A stretch of DNA of 64,000 nt from Symmetrospora coprosmae. Lineage: Eukaryota; Basidiomycota; Cystobasidiomycetes; Symmetrosporaceae. The DNA is taken from positions 186,001-250,000 of the forward strand of contig VUYT01000019.1 of assembly GCA_008802785.1 (NCBI GenBank). Direction: 5' to 3'. The translations under genes and the position numbers were made by a program. How positions within the stretch are numbered: position 1 is the stretch's first letter; every line of letters begins with the position of its first letter. Shown here piece after piece: positions 46,773-56,942 of the stretch. The notes beneath the pieces are model-generated. The model did no database searches, was not told the DNA's origin, and was given only the letters and a program-made list of their open reading frames with translations.

Positions 46773-49454
46773 ATGTCTGCTCAAGGCGCGCCTGCTGCTG
46801 GTCCAGCTCGTCGGCCAGGCGGTCCCGCCGAGCCTGAAGCTGGCGGAGGTGCATGGGGGACAGTCAAGACGGCTCTGATGACCATGGTCGCGATCCAGGT
46901 CGGGCAGGCCGCCATCAAGTACTTTGTTGGAGGTAGTGACGCTGCCGGGAACCCGCTCGCGCCTGTGCCCGTCAGCACCGATGGTTCGGCTGGGCCTGGT
47001 GCTGCGCCATCCGCGTCTGGGCGTGTGCAGGCGCCACAGGCCCCGAACCTCTTGCCGCTGTGGGAGCCAGGGACCGTCTTCGATGCGCATCTCTACGTGA
47101 CGGGTACGGGACACCTCCAGATCGATACCACAAGCTCGGTCTTCCCGCATACGAGCTATCAGCAGCTGAAGCTCGGGGATTGGAGCTGGGCGCACGAGTG
47201 GAATACCGAGGTCGTCCTGCCGAGGGTGTGTGAAGCCCGCGGGTACTTTGGACTGATGAGCTTCGAAGCGGCCGCTGATGCCTCGCATCTCGCTCTACAC
47301 ATCAGTCGGTCCAGCGCAATGGTTCGCTCTTCCTCGACACGTTCCTCGTGCGGAACGGCAGTCCGATAGACCCACGTCAGCCAGGCTTCAACGCCGAAGA
47401 CGTTTACCACAACCGGCAGCGTGTGTCTCTGCTCGTTAGCTGGACCCCTCCGCAGAGCTGACATCCTCTGTCTCCGTGCCAGCCCTGATGAAGTACGAGA
47501 AGCAGAAGAGGATCCGGGCAGAGCGCAGCCTCCTCGGCAGCAGCGGCGGTGATGGCAAGCAGGTCGTGCTGGAAGAGACGGTTGAAGAAGCGAAAGCAAT
47601 GGACAATGCCATGCCCATTATCCCATACTACCACCCCAACATCACCCTCGCCGTCATCGGCAATGCTGGGGCCATCCCGCAGGCGCAGCTCACACCTGTC
47701 GTCGCCAAATGTCAGTAGTCGCCTGCCTGCAACAGGCGAACGGGCCCATGCTGATGCTCTTGTCCGATAATCAGACATTGACAGCATCTCCCCGGCAGAG
47801 GGTACGATCAATCCTCGCTTCTACCCCATTGTGTTCCCGAACAAGTTCTGGCAACTCAGGAGCCAGTCCTTTCCTGTGAACGAGACCGTACTGTGAGCCC
47901 CGAGCTTGTTTTCCTGTGGATTAACAGCTTTTCACAGTGCTGAGGACCCTGCCTTCGGCTTAACGTCCATAGCTCCGTCAAGCTCAACGTCAAGCTCGAG
48001 CCCATGGGCATGCAGAAGTTCCAAATCTTTGCGACCATGGACGAGAGCTTCAGTCAGGCGGCCAACAACCCGATGGGCGGCGGCGCAGGTGCCTCCGAGT
48101 TTGACGAGGTCAAGCGTGTGCTGCTCGAGACAAACATCTTTCTCCTCGCAACAACGATCATCGTTACTGCGCTGCATTCCATCTTTGAGCTGCTCGCCTT
48201 CAAGAACGACGTGACGCACTGGCGGAACCGCAAAGACCAGACGGGCGTGTCGATCCGGACCATTCTGACAAACGTTGTTGTGCAGCTCATCATCACGCTG
48301 TACCTGTTCGACAACAACCAGGATACATCGTTCATGATTCTCTTCGGGCAGGGTACCGGCCTCCTCATCGAAGCGTGGAAGATCACCAAAGCCGTAGACA
48401 TCTCCTTTGTCCGCGCCACGTCTGGCATTCTGCCGGTGAAGCTGCTCATCAAGGACAAGCACGTCTTGTCGGCTCAGGAGAAGGCAACGAAGGAGTACGA
48501 CGCCCTGGCGTTCAAGTACGTCAGCTGGGGAACGACCCCGCTACTCATTGGGTACACGATCTACTCCCTCATGTACGAGCACCACCGAGGCTGGTATAGT
48601 TTCGTCATCTCGACCTTGACCGTGAGCGATAGTGGAGCGTTCTAGGCTGCGTGAGCCACTGAGGGCCAGATGCTGATGCGCCTCTCCCTGCACGCTATGC
48701 GCTGCCCTGCCTGAACAACAGAGCGTAAGTCCGGTTTCCACTGCTTCGGAGCGTAAGGCAAGAATGTCGAGCTAATGGTGGTGAATGGACACTGCGATTG
48801 CACAGTTCGTCTACATGTTCGGCTTTGTGCAATGTGAGCCGTGCACAACGAAATTAAGTCTGCTGCCGAGTCGCATGCTAACAGGGCCTCTTCATCCTTC
48901 CGCAGTGATCCCGCAACTGATCATCAACTGGAAGCTCAAGTCTGTAGCCCACATGCCTGTGCGATCGCTCACGTACAAGTTCTTGAACACGGTGAGAGCA
49001 TGCTTGGCACTCATCTCCGACATAGTGACTTGAACACTGACATTGGGACCGGCGCTACAGATCGTCGACGACTTCTTCTCGTTCGTCATCAAGATGCCAC
49101 TGTTGCACCGCCTCGCATGCTTCAGGGACGATGTTGTGGTGAGCATAGTTCCCGTCGGTTATCTGCCGTCTGCATGTCTAGCGAGCTAAGCCATTGCCAT
49201 TTTTTGCCCTCGCACGCTACTCAGTTTATCGTGCGTCGTTCCTGCGTACAAGTGGCAGCGGAGTAGCCCGAAGCTGACCCGCGTCCCCATTGCAGATCCT
49301 GCTGTACCAGATGTACATTTACAAGGTCGACCCGAACAGAGAGAACGAGTACGGACAAGTACTCGACGAGAAGACGACGCATCCGGAGACGAGCGAAAAG
49401 GCAAAAGAGGACGCAAAAGCTGGAGCCATCGAGGAGACCAAGAAGGACAAGTGA
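46773..49454 (+). CDS. CLPTM1-family multi-pass membrane protein
   Basis: Eleven proposed exons: 46773-47225, 47306-47420, 47483-47710, 47775-47892, 47973-48621, 48722-48724, 48806-48833, 48906-48991, 49061-49138, 49225-49230, 49296-49454 (640 aa). Related to human CLPTM1, an ER-membrane protein implicated in receptor/lipid handling; the yeast-side function is unclear. Recognisable parts: luminal EWNTEVVLPR and VQRNGSLFLDTF, PYYHPNITLAVIGN, then transmembrane segments from ~residue 450 (LLETNIFLLATTIIVTALHS), WRNRKDQTGVSIRT, LIIDW-like INWKLKSVAHMPVRSLTYK, FFSFVIKMPLLHRLACFRDD, and a charged cytosolic tail. Microexons of 3 and 6 nt keep the family spacing (see findings). The 6-nt one is well supported; the 3-nt one is tentative. 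Confidence 0.92.
48722..48724 (+). other. Putative 3-nt microexon of the CLPTM1-family gene
   Basis: AGC, flanked by a CAG acceptor and a perfect GTAAGT donor. It inserts one Ser between ISTLT and FVYMFGF and restores the length of the family's transmembrane segment. Skipping it is also in frame, so it may be absent or alternative. Confidence 0.4.
49225..49230 (+). other. 6-nt microexon of the CLPTM1-family gene
   Basis: TTTATC, flanked by ACTCAG and GTGCGT, with normal introns of 86 and 65 nt either side. It adds Phe-Ile between RDDVV and ILLYQMYIY, matching the spacing of CLPTM1 (DDVVFFIYLYQRWIY). Confidence 0.7.
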
Positions 49455-49536
49455 TGCCTTGCGTGGAAACATGGCGGGTTCTGTACATGTAGGCAAGCGA
49501 GAGAGAGGAGCCGCTCTACGGTCGGTGTGAATCCCA

Positions 49537-50941
49537 TCAGGCTATGGTCACGACTAGCTTGCCTGTGGTACGTCGGCTCGCTGCAGGCCATGGGTCACAA
49601 CGTGCAGCAATCAGCACATCTGCTCGTTGCTGTGTGCGTGTAAGTCTGAGCGCAACTCACTGAGATCGTCCTGCGCCTGGCGGATGCCGTCGGCCGTGAA
49701 TGGGTATCCGTCCTTCCACGTCGACAGCTTGAAGGCGCCCTGGCTATAGAGCTCGAATAGCTCTCTTGAGTACGTCTGCATCTCTTCCTTGGTCAGGACG
49801 TAGTTGTTAAGTACGGGGCGGATGACTGAGATGCGAGATAATGTCGAGACGGATCCGTGCCTCAGTGGCGAGTCAAAGCATCTCCATGGCCGCGACTTAC
49901 CCTTCAGGTTCTTGGCTGCCAATTTCAGCGGTGCAAATGGCTCGACGGCACCCGACGCGTTGCCAAACGTGACGAGCGTGGCTTTCCGCCTGGCCACCTC
50001 GAAGCCAGACTCAAAGGTGTCTTTGCCCACGCCATCGAGGACTGCGTGCACGCCCTCGCCGCCAGGGGTGACGGCTTTGATCTTCTGGATGACGTCGCTG
50101 AGCGTCTCCTTCTTGTATATGAAGACGTGCTCGGCGCCGGCTTGCTTGGCTAGTTCCGCCTTCTCTGGGGTGGAGACTGTTCCGATAACGTGGGCTCCAG
50201 CGTGCTTGAGCCTGCGCGCGGAGTGATGGTCAAATGTGAGCAGTGGGCATGGCAGCAGTACGGTGGGCGTGACGCACATCTGACAGAGCAGGAGTCCGGT
50301 TCCTCCCGCCGCTGCGTGAACCAGCACATATTCGCCTTTCTTGACCGGGTGCGCCTCGCGGATCATGGTCAGGCAGGTCAGGCCCTGCAGGAGGACAGTC
50401 GCGCCATCTTTTGTCGAGACCGAGTCTGGCAGTTTCGCGAGCTGCTTCTCCGCGGCCAGGGTGTATTCTGCGAATGCGCCTTCGCCGATGTATGCCGCGA
50501 CGCGGTCGCCGACGCTGTAGTCTTGCACGCCATCGCCCACACTGACGATGGCTCCGGCCGGCTCGTGTCCCAGGACGTGCGGCAGAGGGACCTTGTATAG
50601 CCCGGCGCGCTTGTACGTGTCTGGGGTGCGTGTGTGCGGGGGTCCAGCAAAGTGATCCGCTTGGTTATCGCTCCTCATCAAGGAAGGGATCAGACCGGGA
50701 GATATGGCCTACCGATAAAGTTGACTCCGGCGTGTTCTACACGTATAAGAACTTGTCCTGGACCAGGTTTGGGGACTGGGATGTCCCGGAGCTCGATGAC
50801 TTCAGGCCCGCCTTGAGCCTGGATCTGGATGGCCTTCATGGTGGAAGGGAGGGAGTGCGCAGTGGAAGACATGGCGGCGATCTTTGTCAAGTGAGAGGAG
50901 ATAGTATGGAGGCGTGCAGGGATCCTCGTAGCTGCGAACAT
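49537..50941 (-). CDS. ZTA1: Zeta-crystallin-type NADPH quinone reductase
   Basis: Five exons (minus): 50713-50941, 50278-50620, 49901-50211, 49661-49825, 49537-49562 (357 aa). The enzyme reduces quinones with NADPH in a one-electron reaction and belongs to the zinc-free MDR family. Motifs: MKAIQIQAQGGPEVIEL, PGQVLIRVEHAGVNFIDTYK, LPHVLGHEPAGAIVSVGDGV, the Rossmann segment HAAAGGTGLLLCQ, GAHVIGTVSTPEKAELAKQA, VLDGVGKDTFESG and a C-terminal SKLVVTIA. No zinc ligands are seen. The N-terminal 34 residues before MKAIQ are basic and Ser/Thr-rich and could be a mitochondrial leader; a start at the Met of MSSTAHS is the alternative. It is tail-to-tail with the CLPTM1-family gene. Confidence 0.94.
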
Positions 50942-51319
50942 GCGTCAGTCGAACGCGGAAGAGCAGGCACCGTGACGGTTTCCGTCGTCCGGCGGGCCTT
51001 CTGGCCGAGATGCCGCTGGTGCACGTGCACCTCTGCGGGCGCATCACATCCAGCGGAGCTTCGATACACTCGCAGGCGCAGTGCGACTTGGTAGGGTCAG
51101 GTCCGGATCTGCTGCAGCATATTGACTGTCTCTACCCATGATGCTGTCCGATAGCTCCCGTCCCATGCTCCACCTCAGCATGTGTGGATTCCGGCGCGTC
51201 CACCGACCTGACCGCACCCTTCCTGTCAGCGTGCATGCCTGTTGTGCTCCTCGTCTTCTTGCTTTCGTCGACTGCAGCGAGCAAGCTACCGCATAGCAAA
51301 CATAGCATAGCAGCTCGCA
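50942..51319. promoter_or_regulatory. Divergent promoter region between ZTA1 and ERG4
   Basis: 378 bp between divergent genes. No TATA box or clear sterol-response element was recognised. Confidence 0.45.
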
Positions 51320-53745
51320 ATGAGCAGCTCGACGGTGCGCAGGCAGACCGGGCAGCCAAGTGGGAACGGCAAGGTAGATGCGAGAGCTACCACCGCCCTG
51401 CCAAAAGTGAGAGAGCCGGCTCGGCTCGTTGCGAGAAAAGAACAGGAACTGGCGCACGCAGAGGACTGAGACCGATGTGACCCTCCCTTGTTGCCGTCCG
51501 CTCCCAGTACGAGACAACTGCCGTGCACAAGTTCGATGAAGATGCTCATCACTCGTACGAGGTGTGCGCCCGCCTAACTTCAAGGCAGAGAACCCTTCGC
51601 AAGCTGACAGCAAGCAAAAACATATGCTGCTGACCTCCCACTCGCAAACGCCAACGTGTGCACACTGACCAGTTCGGTGGACCCATCGGCGTCACTGCCA
51701 TGATGCTCTTCTTCCCTCCGATGATGTACTACTTCTGGGCGTGCCTGGTGGGTCAGAGCGTCAGACATGCGCCCCTCTATGCGGCCTCGCAACGTGGACC
51801 GAAGCGTGCAACCGCTGACCCCGCAAGCATCACACTTGGCCAGGTCTTCTATGACGGCAAGCTTGTCGGTCCCAAGTCTCTGAGCGGCGAGGACATCTCC
51901 GGCTTTGCCAGGACCATCTATGGTCTGGCCAGGGAGGTGAGTCTCGACTCGATGCGTCTGTTTGAGGCTCTACCTCTGACTGTCAGCCGAGGACTGACAA
52001 CCAAGTAATGCTCATCATCTCCCGCTATCCCAGCACGCCTCTCCTTCCGCTCGCGGGGCTCAGATCTACCTCGGCCTAATGGCGTTCCAGCTCGTCATCG
52101 CCGCCATCCTCCCCGGTTTTCAGCAGGAGGGTCTCCCTGTCCCTTCGCTCAAGGGCAAGCGCCTACCATACAACTGCAACGCCCTCGCCTGCTGGTACAC
52201 CACGCTCGTTACGGCAGCCGCCCTGCACTTCTCTGGCGTCTTCAGGCTGTCCGAGCTGATTGATAGGTTCGGAGAGATCATGACGTGGAGCATCATCGTC
52301 GGCTTCATGCTCGGTTAGTGCCCCGTGCGTTAATCGGAGGTTCGCTGCCATCAGGCTGACGTCGTAATATTCCGCTATAGCTGCCGTCTGCTATGTGATC
52401 GGAGTCACACTGGGCAACCCGATCCGCATGAGCGGCAACGTCATCTAGTGGGCCTATACCCTTTTCAGCGGGCTCGCCATTGCGCCTAGCTGACTGGAGC
52501 GCAACTCTACCCGCTTGCGTAGTGACTATTTTGCCGGCGCCGTGCTGAACCCCCGCATCGGCAACATCGACATCAAGATGTGGTGCGAAGGTATGCCCTC
52601 GGATACCCTATTCTCCGGCGGTCTATCGCCAGGCTAACTACTTGCGGTCGCTGTGCAGTGCGCATTCCCTGGGTCCTCCTGTTCCTCATCTCGGTCGCAG
52701 GCGTCGCGAAGCAGTACGATAACTACGGCTACGTGAGCCCAAACCAGGCATTCATGGTGCTCGCTACTGGCCTCTACATCAACGCTTGCGCGAAAGGCGA
52801 GGAGCTCATCCCGCAGACGTGGGGTGAGTGGTAGACCCTCTTCGTGAGGTGAGGCGATGGGAAACGACCTGATTTTGCTGCTTGATACTGCAGATATGGT
52901 CTATGAGAAGGTGCGGCGTTCCTTGCTGCCGGCCTGATTGTAATGTACTGACGCTTGAAGCCTAACTGTTCCATCTGTCCTTTTCAGTTCGGGTAAGTGG
53001 CGATACCACACGTCTTGCCGTCGATATCAGGAGTCGACTCTTTCGCTTACTCCGTCTGTGTTTGCTCGCCTTCAGCTGGCTTCTCTCTTTCTGGAACCTC
53101 GCGGGCGTGCCCTTCACCTATTCGTACTCGATCGTCTTCATGGCGACGCACGACCCGGCCATGTACCGCTTCCCGCTGTGGGCCAACGTGCTCCTGTACG
53201 TCACGCTCCTGACGGCCTACTACGTCTTCGACACGGCCATGTCGCAGAAGTCGCGCTTCAAGATGGAGCAGGACGGAAATACACGCGTTAGGAAGACGTT
53301 CCCGTCGTTCGCTGCGGGCGTCGTCAAGAACCCGACCTACATCCAGACTGCACACGGCAACAAGCTGCTCACGAGCGGATGGTGGGCGTACGCCAGGAAG
53401 CCAGTGCGTCTCCCGCTGTCTTCTGTCTCCGATATCCCACGTTCACTGATGCACGTCCATATGCATCGCAGAACTATACGGCCGACTTCATCCAGTCCTT
53501 CACCTGGGCCGTGTGCGCCGGCTTTGTCACGCCAATCACATTCTACTACCCCGTCTTCTTCCTTGCCGTTCTCCTGCACAGGACGGGACGCGATTTTGAG
53601 AGATGTCACCGCAAGTACGGCAAGGATTGGGAGGGTGAGTTCGATTTCGCTGTGAGAAACGCCGGTGTGGTCTCATCTAATAGATTCCATATCTGCAGAG
53701 TACATGCGAGTGGTACCGTACAAGTTCATTCCGGGTATCTGGTAG
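51320..53745 (+). CDS. ERG4: Delta(24(24(1)))-sterol reductase Erg4
   Basis: Twelve exons: 51320-51406, 51508-51561, 51673-51936, 52034-52313, 52381-52447, 52523-52590, 52659-52823, 52894-52910, 52988-52992, 53076-53403, 53472-53634, 53699-53745 (514 aa). Erg4 catalyses the last step of ergosterol synthesis in the ER membrane, using NADPH. Family blocks: YEFGGPIGVTAMMLFFPPMM, YNCNALACWYTTLVTAAALH, RMSGNVIYDYFAGAVLNPRI, DIKMWCEVRIPWV, YEKFGWLLSFWNLAGVPFTY, LLTSGWWAYARKPNYTADF, HRKYGKDWEEYMRVVPYKF and a final PGIW. Exon 9 is only 5 nt. The TAG at 52446-52448 spans a donor and is spliced out (ATC TA|GTGGGC). The start exon is chosen by frame and an ATG 29 codons before the first strong junction. 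The terminal exon has a relic copy at 24078. Confidence 0.95.
52988..52992 (+). other. 5-nt microexon of ERG4
   Basis: TTCGG between a CAG acceptor and a GTAAGT donor, in introns of 77 and 83 nt. It supplies Phe and two bases of Gly in the conserved EKFGW motif. Without it the frame is lost. Confidence 0.8.
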
Positions 53746-53949
53746 AAGCGGCATCGATCCAGGCATAGGCCGGTGTATCGATCGGTACGCATACCTTAGC
53801 CAGGAGGGAAAGGGCCTGACTAGGGCACGGATAGATCCACTAGGTTCAGCAGAATTCGCCTGTCAAAAGCGCACATGACGCAACGGGTTAATGTTGGGGG
53901 TCCTTCGGGCGATGGCATGCAGGAATGGCAGTACCGTTGCGCCGATGAC

Positions 53950-55239
53950 TTACACACTGTCTTTGAGCATGCCAGTTCTCTTCCACTCCGTCAAGGTTTT
54001 GTCCATGTTGGAGTCCGCCATGTCGATCGACGGCGGTTCACGGTGTCGCAGCTTGTTCCTGATGCCCTTGATTGTGACCTGCGCGTCTGTGTAGATGGTT
54101 TCGGCTTGGCATTGCAGTCACTTTCTGCAAGAGATCGGCGAGCTTGTTGTCAAAAGCCTGAAAGGGCTGCGTGAAGGATTGCTCGAAGTAGGTGAAGCCT
54201 CGCAACCTTTGGCTGCTGCTCAGCCCCTCTGCAACGCGTATGAGCTGAGCACGCCAAAGCCAAAGACGGCGCTTACCATTCGGCGTTGTTCATTCGTGTG
54301 GGATCGCGGTCAGCTAGAGATTGGAGGACGCCGAATGCTAGCGCATTAGCTGAAATCCTCCCGAAATTATCGGTTCTGTTCCACTGCGCAATCTTCGTCT
54401 CTAGTTGGCTGTAGCCCCCGTGTTCGTGTGTGCGGACCTTGAAGAGGATGGTGTTAAAGTAATGCTCAACCAGCCTGGAATTCCGGCTCAAGCTTCTGGC
54501 TCGAGTGTCCGGCGCGCGCTCGCTACTCTGCGACCGGGTCTGCCCTCGGCCACGTTCTACAGCTGCCGATGCGCCTGAGCCGCTGATGTCCAGTCGGCTC
54601 ATGCCAGACTGTAGACTGTTATACCAGGAAGAAAAGCGTGAGGGGGCGGAGCGGCCACGGGTATTCAAGTCAGCTGGGCGGGCTTGACCGTATAACCTAA
54701 CTGAACCGCTGGTCGTCCTTACGTGAAGGCTGACTGTCGACGTCTACTGCCGGGGCGTGAAGCTGGGGTAAGGGGGCGCAACCTCTCGCTTACCCAGCAC
54801 AAATCAGCATTTCTGTACGGCAGGGTAGGCAGAGGCGCGCCGAAGCCAGCAAGGGCGGCGGCGGACGCACAGCCGTGCTCTCAGCGTTATGACGAGAGCT
54901 CGCCAATTGAGGATCGCTGCAAGCCCACGTACATGTCCTCGATGTCCTTCCTGTTCTTATGAGCGTCCTTGTCAATGGTACTAGTAATGGCATCTAGCTT
55001 GGTGGGACAGGTCTTGAGACCGCCGCCTATAACAAGCCTGCGTCCGATGATCTTGTGCGGAGGTTGTCGTTGGCAGCGATCTCGCTGCTACGTGACTTCA
55101 AGGAGCGTGCCCTGTCGATGATGCTACTGACGACGGGGCGTATAGGTTCCGATTCGTGCATGTACCTCTTCAGCTGATTTGCGTTGTCCAGGACCGCTGC
55201 GAGGCGAGCGCTGACGGCTTTCTCCTTGTTGTCAGACAT
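53950..55239 (-). CDS. Orphan gene, 265 aa, unknown function
   Basis: Six exons (minus): 55132-55239, 54933-55051, 54794-54812, 54277-54608, 54122-54212, 53950-54078, with matching phases throughout. The protein is hydrophilic and mostly helical-looking: MSDNKEKAVSARLAAVLDN, IIGRRLVIGGGLKTCPTKLD, TIDKDAHKNRKDIEDI, a Ser/Arg-rich stretch, RLVEHYFNTILFKVRTHEH, FTYFEQSFTQPFQAFDNKLA, VTIKGIRNKLRHREPPSID and EWKRTGMLKDSV. There is no signal peptide or membrane segment. A TATAAAAG box lies 127 bp upstream. A second ATG 36 bp further out is in frame (MVHFAAS). No family is recognised; a decayed copy lies at 24182-25413. The 19-nt exon and the first intron are the least certain parts. Confidence 0.6.
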
Positions 55240-55365
55240 ACCAGAAGGGATAGCTGATGCTGCGAAGTGTACCATATGAGAGGCTGGCGGTATTTGCGGA
55301 AGCTTGCGTGGGGAGCTGTCTTCAGGGCCTAAAGGCGGAGCAAAGCAAAGGGACGAGGTAAGCCT

Positions 55366-55373
55366 CTTTTATA
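55366..55373 (-). promoter_or_regulatory. TATA box of the orphan gene
   Basis: TATAAAAG on the minus strand, 127 bp before the proposed ATG at 55239. It is the clearest canonical TATA box seen in the window, where most genes show none. Confidence 0.55.
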
Positions 55374-55448
55374 GCGTGGAACCAAGGATGGTGGCGACCT
55401 TGACCGACAGAGCTTCGTCAGCTATTCTGGGGTGTCGGGGCAGTGCAC

Positions 55449-55480
55449 GTCCGTTTCGAAGTCCGTCCGTTTCGAAGCCC
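55449..55480. repeat. Two 16-bp tandem units
   Basis: GTCCGTTTCGAAGTCC is followed directly by GTCCGTTTCGAAGCCC, which differs at one base. It lies in the spacer upstream of the orphan gene; function unknown. Confidence 0.8.
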
Positions 55481-55806
55481 GTCCGCACGAGGGCCATGCA
55501 GATACGGTCTGACATCACATTGGGGCAATACAAGGGTCAGTTGCCGCGTGAGAATTGGATGCCCTCACTCCGCTCCATAGGGCCCTCCGGACGAGTTGCA
55601 CGCATCTAGTCAGTCGTAATGAGATCTGAACTATGCATTGACACTGCGCCCACTTCGTGTCAGACCGGACGACGTGCAGGCGTGCTCCCGCCTTGAGGTT
55701 GTATGCATTGGCCATTGTGCGACCGGACCGTCACAAAGGGCGACCGGCCCGTGCTCCGACCGATAGAGGCGAGCGTGACAGTAGCCAGCTGGCCGAAAGT
55801 GTGCTT

Positions 55807-56625
55807 TCAAAGGGGCTGCACATGCCTGCCTGGGAAGCGCCACGCCAAGGGGTCATCGAAGTCCCAGCCGACGCCATAACCGAAGCTCTTGTGGTAGTTG
55901 TCCCGAAGTCGGCCTGTCTGGTCCCTACGGGTAGCAGAGCGGACGGCTGCTCTCGAGTGCGCGCTGCGCTACCTGTTCCGGGACCATCAGTCAGATCACA
56001 GAGGTCGATCGAAGATAGAGGAATCTCAATGAATACGTCGCGCGGAAAGTGTGATCGGATTAGAGGCAGTACGGACAATGCGGATATGTGGCCTTCATGA
56101 TAGAACCACTTGTCAACGGCCGGGGAATGTGCGGTGAGTACCAAGCCACATCTCTTTTTCCACCTCCCTCAGGTTCTGCATCCTGCGTTCGGATGAATCA
56201 CCGGCCAGGAGGAAAGGCGGAAGTTAGAGAGAGAAGGAGCAGAGGAGACGCGCCAATTCGTCTCAGGGATACATCAAGTGGTCCCCAGAATCGAGTGCCG
56301 GTGCTTACCTGTCAAGAGCAAGGGCGCAAGCTTTGTTTGGATGTGCACAGATCACCTTCAGCTTCTTCAGTCCTTGCGATGCTTCCTCGCGTTTCGGTTG
56401 CTCCTTGCACAGGCGCGCCCGCAAGTGCTTCACCATATCGAACAGACTTTTGAGACCAGTACCTTCATTGAGATGTCTTCTTCTGGCGACAGAAGCGCTC
56501 GTTGCACCATGGGTCGACCAACTACGCGTGCGGTCGTTTGAGTTCGAGCGAGTGCCAGAGCGCGAGACCGGACACTCTTCTGGCTGTCCTGGCGTGACCG
56601 TCAGCTTCGAAAAGTAGCCCCCCAC
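55807..56625 (-). CDS. Coding-like orphan region, structure unresolved
   Basis: Three minus-strand stretches look protein-coding. ~56310-56625 is a basic segment: KSLFDMVKHLRARLCKEQPK, then EEASQGLKKLKVICAHP, ending at a GTAAGC donor. ~56010-56140 reads KWFYHEGHISALSVLPLIRS, then HFPRDVFIEIPLSSIDLCD. ~55807-55940 reads DNYHKSFGYGVGWDFDDPLA and WRFPGRHVQPL then a stop. I could not find splice sites that join all three in phase, nor a convincing ATG at the 5' end. It may be a real fast-evolving gene with more exons or a partly decayed one. No family is recognised. Confidence 0.35.
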
Positions 56626-56942
56626 GGCGCCGGTAGAGATGGGTGAGAGAGATAGGCCGTGGGGATCGAGCGATGTCTATTTGAGAGCAGTATGTAGTAT
56701 GCAGAAAGCCAACCTCAGATTAGCGGAAATTGCGGCTGGATTCAAGACAGGCACAGATCAGAGGGGTGCAGGCTGTGCAGTACTGCATCCATACGATTAG
56801 CGACTTGTGAAGGTGGCTAGGTCAGAAAATGGATGCCGACCGATGATTAGGTGCGATTACAAAGGGCAGCCAAGAGCCGGCGTGGGAAGTAAAGCCAGAG
56901 CGCCCTCGAGTCTGGTCACCAATCAGGAGCTCTCTGTGTGCA

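Noticed and set aside
52446-52448. In-frame TAG inside ERG4, suggesting a broken gene
   Set aside because: The TAG overlaps a GTGGGC donor. Splicing 52448-52522 rejoins TA with T to give the conserved RMSGNVIYDYF, so the gene is intact.
56305-56625. N-terminal myristoylation motif (GGYFSK) of an orphan protein
   Set aside because: The frame begins with GTG, not ATG, and is open further upstream without any ATG, so this is probably an internal exon and the motif would not be N-terminal.
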